This document shows positions 57,361 through 64,000 of a stretch of 64,000 bases of DNA, piece after piece. Location: NCBI GenBank assembly GCA_030407085.1, contig CM059586.1, forward strand, positions 106,405,501-106,469,500. The letters are read 5' to 3'. How positions within the stretch are numbered: position 1 is the stretch's first letter; each line of letters starts with the position of its first letter. A model generated the notes under the pieces. It was not told the DNA's origin and did no database searches. It saw nothing but the letters and a program-made list of their open reading frames with translations. The translations under genes were made by a program, and so were the position numbers. The stretch is from Trichopria drosophilae. Taxonomy: Eukaryota > Arthropoda > Insecta > Hymenoptera > Diapriidae.

Positions 57361-59304
57361 AGTTACAGACTAATTACGTTTTTAGTCGGTTATATTAAAT
57401 GAATGCAATTTATCGATGTTAAAAAAAGAAAGTAACCTAAACTATGATTTGTCAAGTTCATTTTATGTGTGAGAAGATATTCAAAGTTTACTTAAAGTTT
57501 ACGTCCATGTAAAATAAATAAATACCAATTAAAGTTCGACAAAGCTAAAATCTCCTCCGTAACGCCTTCGATTAATTCGCGTTAATTCTCCGTCGTTAAG
57601 ACATCAGTTATCGTTGGGAACAATTGAAATTGATTGATCTTATAGCTGCTCACCGATACCGCCATTGTTTGATCTTCAATTAGACTCTTAGCAATAACAA
57701 TGCGAGAAGTAGCTCCACTGGAATCGTGCTCAAGTGCTTAAATAGTCCAAACTTACGCAATACTCGGGAATCTTCGTTGCACTTTAACCCGCGCTTTATA
57801 TGCAACACTGCCGGCGGAATTTAATAATCTTAGTATAAATCTTCGCTACCTCATAAAATCGTACTTAGCAAAAGCCAGAGCGGGAAAAAGATTACAATTT
57901 CCAAAAAAGACGTACTTCTGAAGTTTCAAAATTGGAATTGTTTTGAATGTACTTTTGTGCTGTCTTGCTCGGAATGTATTTGTGTCTTAAATTGCTTTTG
58001 AGATTCCCTTCGGAATATATGAGAATTTTCAGGTAAAAATACAAGAGACAGATATAAGAATAGACGAAAATTTTGAGACGCAAACACGTATTTTTAAACA
58101 TGTCACTTTTGTAGTGATCAATTTCTAGTTACATACAAAATTATTTATTAAATTAAATTAATTAGTATATAAATATGTTTGTAAAACATGGCTTGCAAAG
58201 GAGAATCACAATTCTAATACAAATCTTTCGAATACTTTCGTTCTTGTTTTTATAGTTTTTTTAATTCATCTCTATAGTTAAGGAACTGGATTCTACTATT
58301 CTTTACTTTTAGCATAATAGCTTTTGTTCTGATACTAGTTATATGTTTAAAACTATCTTTTGAATAATTTAGGCTAATAATAGAGTAATAATTTAATCGT
58401 CTACTGGTTGCCCGTGGTTGTTGATTGATAAATATCGATGGGAATAATTGCCAATATTCACAATATTGTGCACAAGTATTTACAATAATTAATAGTCAGC
58501 ATGTATACTGTTCACCCACTATTATTAGATAGTGTTTAGACACAAAACTACTGTTGTAGTTCCAGAAGTATCATCTAAAAACTGTAGAAAGATATCAGTA
58601 AGTTTCAGCAGAAAACTTGGGACATACCTGATTATTGAGAATGGCACTTCTACTATATTACTATACTATAGATTAATATTTGCTATTCGTTTAGTTAGCA
58701 CGTTTTTATTTACTCTTAGTAGACAGCAGACATTGATTTTTTGTCTTTTCATTATGCAGAGACTGACAATGAAAAAAATATCTGTTCTTCTTACAATTTA
58801 TCTGTAAATTTAACAGATTTATCTGTGCATTTAACTGGTAATCTTTGAAGAGCTATTGCATCTTTTGCAAATTTTTTACTGATGACAAAAAAAAGTGTCT
58901 CTTAATTTGTTCTATACTACAAACATTCAAATTTCAGGAAAATCAGCGTCTGTCACTAGAGTAAAAAAAATAAATATTGACTTAAATATACAATATTATT
59001 TCTTTCAATATATTTATAATCGTTTCCTTCGTTTTATTTCAAATATCTAATGCTAATCTAAAATTAATGACTTAAGGTCGATTTTGTTAAAAAATGACCA
59101 TCTTGAACTTACGTTATTTATAGAAACCATAAGAGAAGCGTGTAACGACCATTTAAGTTATAATGGCAGTTCTGCATTGAAGTTAATTCCAATGGTTAAA
59201 TTAATTATGTAGTCAGAAGCAAATAAAAGCATACCTAAATGTTTCGTTTATTCAACTATTAGAAATTTATTTGTATGTAAACAAATTTAATCACATAAGA
59301 TATT
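57361..59304. other. AT-rich non-coding, nothing recognised
   Basis: The frame at 58532-58807 (91 codons) is AT-driven and anonymous. 57540-57840 is slightly GC-richer unique sequence. Confidence 0.45.
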
Positions 59305-59306
59305 TA

Positions 59307-60078
59307 CACCGTAAAAAAATATTCTTAATTTGAGAGAAAAATTCTTCTTCTTAAATCCTCTCTCTTTTTCCTCTAAAAATAAGACTATTCCATTAGAAAG
59401 AAGATAAATTCCTCTCTTTCTGAAAGGAAACATAGCGTAAAGAAGGCTTTCTAAGTTTCCTATCAAATTGAGAGGAATCCTCTTATTTAACACCCAACAT
59501 TTCAGTCATTTGCCACAAGATGGTGCATATTAAGTTTCTTTTTTTTGCGCAACTAGTCCACCTCTTCTAACACTGTATATTAGCAAGTTTACATCGTCAC
59601 TGCATGCATGCGTATGTATGTTGTATTTGTATAGGTATGTATAAGTATAAGTACATATCTATATACTTTCCGACTCTACGTTTAACCCTTGTATTTATAA
59701 ATATGCGAGCGATTGTATATAAGAATATATACATATAAGCGTAACCGATAAGGTATATAAGACGATCTATTAGAGAAGGGGTTTGTATGTGTGTATAAAG
59801 TATATACATTTTATATTAATTTATATGTGTAAATTATTCAAACAGTATTTCTTGTATCAAACAAGGTTTTTTTGTGCAATTTTTTAGAGGAATCCTCTCA
59901 ATAGTAGTAGAAAATTACTCTTGTATCAAAAGTATATTTTTAAATTAAGACGAATATTCTTCAGAAGATTAAAATCCTCTTACATTAAGAATATTTCCTT
60001 TTGGCACCATATTGGAGTATAAAAGTTGCATCAGAATGAGAGAAATCCTCTTAAATAGAGAATATTTTTTTAACGGTG
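59307..60078. mobile_element. TA-flanked MITE, TIR CACCGTTAAAAAAATATTCT
   Basis: TA at 59305-59306 and 60079-60080; left TIR CACCGTAAAAAAATATTCTT, right inverse CACCGTTAAAAAAATATTCT. Interior copies of agaggaatcctct/gagag occur in both orientations. A (GTATGT/TATA)-rich stretch at about 59605-59800 sits in the middle. No transposase frame. Confidence 0.82.
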
Positions 60079-60080
60079 TA

Positions 60081-61353
60081 ATGGTTGAGAGTATCGTTGT
60101 ACTACGGAGTTGCTTCTAAAATGGTATAAAAACTTCCTTAGATGCAAAATCGAAAATTATGGATTTCTTGTTTCATACAACTTGGAAATGAAATATTATT
60201 TCTAATATTTCTTCTGATAAGTAAGCCTCAGTAGAAATTTCCTGTGTCAATTTCGGTTTCATTAGTATTGGCACAAGACTAATTGAACCTATAGAGACAA
60301 TATCGACGAATATTGTCAGAGGTGGGATTGGAAGGTCGATGTCAATTATTCGACAAGATAACGAGCTCGCGAACTTACGATGAATCTTGAAGTAATATAG
60401 AACGGTATATTTACTTCCAGTTTAATTATAAACGGAATTTTAATTAAACAATACAATTATTTCTTTGATTCCATTCCTTTATTAGTAAAGTCTAATGAGA
60501 GAACCTGATGTTAACATAATCAGTAATATATAATTATATATTTAAGTTAAACATGTTGCTATACTCGTATTTTTTATTAATAAGATTTTACAAAATTAAT
60601 AAAGTTATAAAAATCAGAAACTTATTAACGTGTTCATTAATTAATTTGTTACGAAAGTATGCTAATAACACAAATCACGAATTATTTTACATCTGCACTG
60701 TCATACGACTCTAATCATAAATTATTACATATATTATTTACTTAGAACACGGTGTATACAAACTTTATCCTTAGAACTCATATAATCTAACTTTATCGTA
60801 TAATGCAACTAAATTTCAGTCTGAAATGAGCGTTGGTATTCATTCAGCTGCTTCCTTGAAATTCACTATATCCTAGAAAATCAGAGTTTTTAGAACGGTG
60901 GAAATAAACAGAAAAAAACTCGAACAAATAGTGATACAACTAAGCGAGGTGTTCAAGTAAACGAGGTTCCGCTCGGTTATTTTCTTCTGCTTCATTTTAT
61001 TTAATTTTGTTTTGCGTAGGTTAATTTTATTTACCACCATTTTCTTTATTTGAATCCTTCTGCTAGTGCATTCACGTATTATTTCGAGCATAGTAGCCAT
61101 GGATTACTGCATTAAAGTAACACGTAAATATATATATTAAACAAATATTATTTGTTTAGCTACTAATGTACTTTAGTGTACAGTTAGATGTAATAATGTG
61201 ATATAGTCCTATCAATGTTTATTTAATGAAAGTAATTTCCTTTTTATATTATTAGTAGAAATTATTAATACTTATTAGAGTAATATTACTGTATTATTCT
61301 TTAGATCTCAATCTTTTGTTTTCCTGTAAAACGACGCTAAAAAAGATAGCAGA
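60081..61353. other. AT-rich non-coding, nothing recognised
   Basis: No gene or complete repeat recognised; the 75-codon minus frame at 60873-61100 is anonymous. Confidence 0.5.
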
Positions 61354-62862
61354 TATGGGTAAATCCACAGAACTTTTAACTTTACGCTTTAAGAAAAGCA
61401 TTTTTTTTTCGGTGGCACACATTTAAAATCAACCTGAGGCCACTCCTAAACATATAAAATGTAAAAAAAAACGACACGTTACGACTTTTAAAGGATTGTT
61501 CCAGCGCAGTCAGGTAAAACGAGACCTAAAATTATATCTTCGAACCAAACATATTTCTGTACGCGGAAAACAGATGAAATTTGTTACTCGGGGTTTTTTA
61601 AGTTACTGGTCACGAATCCGTCAACAGATATTTAGAATTCAAGATGGCGAATTCAATATGGAAGACCGAATTTGTAAGAAGTTACTCACACAAGCTCAAA
61701 TTGGGTATTCGGGGGTTTTCTTTCTTTTTGCTTTTAGATGCATAATATACAAATTTTAGCAGCAAACATTTATTTAAGTCGATTTAAGGCATTACAATCC
61801 CGGCATTCCTGAAAAAAAATTGAAATAGGTATAACGTAAGTTGTCATTAGTACCATATTTATTCATTTTTAACCAGAAAAGATAAAGCACGGGAGATGAA
61901 AAACAAAGTTACCCAAAGTTACATTTTCATTATTTCTGGAGCAAAGCCATAGCGAATCTCGACCGATGAGCGACCCCGAATACACAGTTTCAGCTGGTTC
62001 AAGCAACTTTTTAGGAATTTGGTCCGCCATATTGTATCTACCATTTTAAATTTTTAATATTTGTCAACTTATTTATGATCAGTTACCAATAAAACCCGCG
62101 CGTAACAAATTTCAGCATTTTTCCGTGTAAAGAAAGGAGTTTGTGTCAAATAGATAATTTAATGTCTTGTTTTATCCCTGAACATCGTATTGTATTTCTG
62201 GAACAAGTTCAGAGTATTATTATGATACCTAAAACAATAAATTACGCCAATAATCGAGGAATTTAATTATGTATAGTTCGTGTGCCTGACAAAAGTGTAA
62301 TTTTTCAAGAACAGCGCATGAAGGCTATAGGTTGTAATAGGCACAGAATTGAGATGAGACAAGGCACACCTTATTCCTTGGAATACGTGACTTATTATAT
62401 CATCAATTAAAAATTCCCAAAGTATGGAGCCATAATATTGTTTGTTCCAAAAGTTATTGTTAGAAATTAACGAAAATTCCATTTTCCACAAATCTTCTGC
62501 ACGCGACTTTGGACGCATGTCATTCTTATTAGGCGATAGGCACACTTATTTTTCAATTATCTTTGGCTTTTATAAAGTGCCATTAATCAACGACATGATT
62601 TTCAAATGAAAAGAATACACGTTCCAAAAGTTACAGAACAAATATTAAATAAAATACGATTTGCACGCAGCAGTTTATTCAAATTTTATGAGCTTTCGTT
62701 TCCTTTGATTTTTTAATCAAATATCATGCAAAATAAATAACTGTACCTTGAAAAGCATATCCTTTTTAGTAAATAGTAATGTGTTATAAATATTTCTGTA
62801 CAGCTTATTTACGTGAATCTTAAAATAACATGAAAGTCAAATGTTCTGTGGATTTGCCCATA
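61354..62862. mobile_element. 1.5-kb inverted-repeat element with ATGGCGG modules
   Basis: The outer ends are inverse: tatgggtaaatccacagaac (left) and gttctgtggatttgcccata (right). Internally 61550-61700 and 61960-62110 are inverse copies (cggggttttttaagttactg, gatatttagaattcaagatg, accgaatttgtaagaagttac). The right half carries about 700 bp with no left counterpart, including a 92-codon minus frame (62267-62545) without known family. The arms include the ATGGCGG-type module in both orientations. Target duplication is not established. Confidence 0.7.
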
Positions 62863-64000
62863 TATGTAGGTATTTAAGAATAACCAGATTACGCAAAAGT
62901 GACAAAATGTGATTTCACAGATTTTGAAAGGAGAAAGCAGATTAAAACAATGTCATCTGTCATCATTTATACAAAATATTCTATTAAAAATACAAAGTCA
63001 TTTTCTTTTTACATCCCAGTTACGCTACACCTGAACAATCAGTTTGGGCATTTTAAAGTAGTTTCGGAACTGTTCTTACTACGGATAGATTCCCAAAAGA
63101 AAAGTTTTTTTTAATAGTTTAATGATTATAGATTATAGAACTTCATTAAATTGTTATCTTTCGCTTTTCGTTCATTTCGGATTTCTTTATTATGAACTAT
63201 CCCCAGAAAATAACTCCTACTAAAGAACAGAGTATGTTCAATTCTGCGTGGAAGTTATTCTCCAGAGAACTGAAAATGTAGTCGAACTAACCTATCCTAC
63301 TTTCTACTCCCATGAACTGAAATTTTACTTTAACAGTTCCAGTGGACAGCTTTATTATAATACAAAACCGACGTAATACCGATGCTAAATAACTGCATAT
63401 GGAGCTAATGACTACTTATTATTATATTTATAATATTCTTATTAATCGATGTATGGAAAGAATATCAATTGTCAAGTAATTCATATTTTTATTTCTATTC
63501 TATTTATTACATTTCAAGTTTACATTATTTTCTCACATTCGGAGAGCAAAATACTATTTTGCTTCATAGTTGCACAATGTAGTATTCTATCATTATTCAT
63601 CACTGTTTACATTTATTATCTTTCATTATTTTAATATTCTAGATTATGTTATAAAGACATACAAAATTATAAAAAATTCCAACTAATAAAAGGTCAGCCT
63701 TTTCTACTCCTTGAATAATATATTTTGCAACTAGTCCTCAAAGTACGATTTTGCGCACCGAGTGAGACAAGTGATCGGCGCAGGAAACCTCCCACAAAAT
63801 ATTATGTTACAAATGCGTAAGTGGTACTCTTTTTTATGATTATCGAAAATTTTACGCAGCACTCCAATTTTAAGCACCCAAAGTCCAAAAATTTGTAAAA
63901 TCGGACTTACACACCACATAATAAAATGATTATGTTACTCGTGCGGAAAGTAGTACTTTTATTTATAGTCCAAAAACTGTCGGATGTGAGATTTTTTGTA
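62863..64000. other. AT-rich non-coding; possible repeat near 63735
   Basis: 63735-63960 contains acgattttgcgcaccgagtg and, roughly inverted, tactcgtgcggaaagtagt, perhaps a degraded palindromic repeat cut by the window end. Nothing else recognised. Confidence 0.4.

Noticed and set aside
62267..62545. 92-codon minus-strand frame as a gene
   Set aside because: It lies inside the inverted-repeat element at 61354-62862 and has no known family or coding-type composition.

Overview
This window looks like AT-rich intergenic or intronic DNA from an animal, most likely an insect. The signs are dense TTAA- and TA-flanked MITEs, a Penelope-like retroelement, a tRNA-derived SINE, a LINE 3' tail, and GC/CpG-richer islands in a very AT-rich background. 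I find no operons, ribosome-binding sites, bacterial-type genes, CRISPR arrays, rRNA or genuine tRNA genes, and no confident intact protein-coding gene. Nearly all ORFs over 60 codons are chance frames or lie inside repeats.

Layout. 1-7 kb holds a small hairpin, a LINE 3' end, a TTAA MITE, and a frameshifted Penelope-like RT/GIY-YIG pseudogene abutting a TA-flanked MITE. 7-11.4 kb is a GC-richer patch, a MITE with a pogo/Tigger-like MITE nested in it, and a 2.7-kb TTAA-flanked giant inverted repeat that carries a second palindromic element in one arm. 11.4-25 kb has a GAT/GAC microsatellite, small hairpins and several GC-rich islands. 25-31.3 kb contains further palindromic elements, tandem 'ATGGCGG' modules and a broken TE-type ORF. 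33.2-36.7 kb holds three copies of an element carrying hammerhead ribozyme motifs. 38.4-41 kb is a run of long hairpins. 49-52 kb has a minisatellite and a 1-kb hairpin. 54.6-56.6 kb has four copies of one TTAA element, one of them split by a SINE. 59-63 kb has two more inverted-repeat elements.

Most notable is the family at 33.2-36.7 kb. Each copy carries a hammerhead ribozyme core (two intact, one with a decayed base) in type III topology. Loops I and II are complementary, and the loop sequences change between copies while the pairing is kept. Two copies have a Penelope-like arrangement: inverted partial repeat, terminal repeat, ribozyme core, terminal repeat, with 13- or 15-bp target-site duplications. 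In one copy the 124-bp direct repeats read as identical, which suggests recent activity. I infer a short non-autonomous, Penelope-related or retrozyme-like element. A degenerate Penelope-like RT/GIY-YIG gene at 5-6 kb shows that such retroelements have been present in this genome.

A second theme is the number of long near-palindromic elements (0.4-2.7 kb). Several unrelated ones share a short module with YY1/Pho-like ATGGCGG motifs. Any transcription through them would give long double-stranded RNA.
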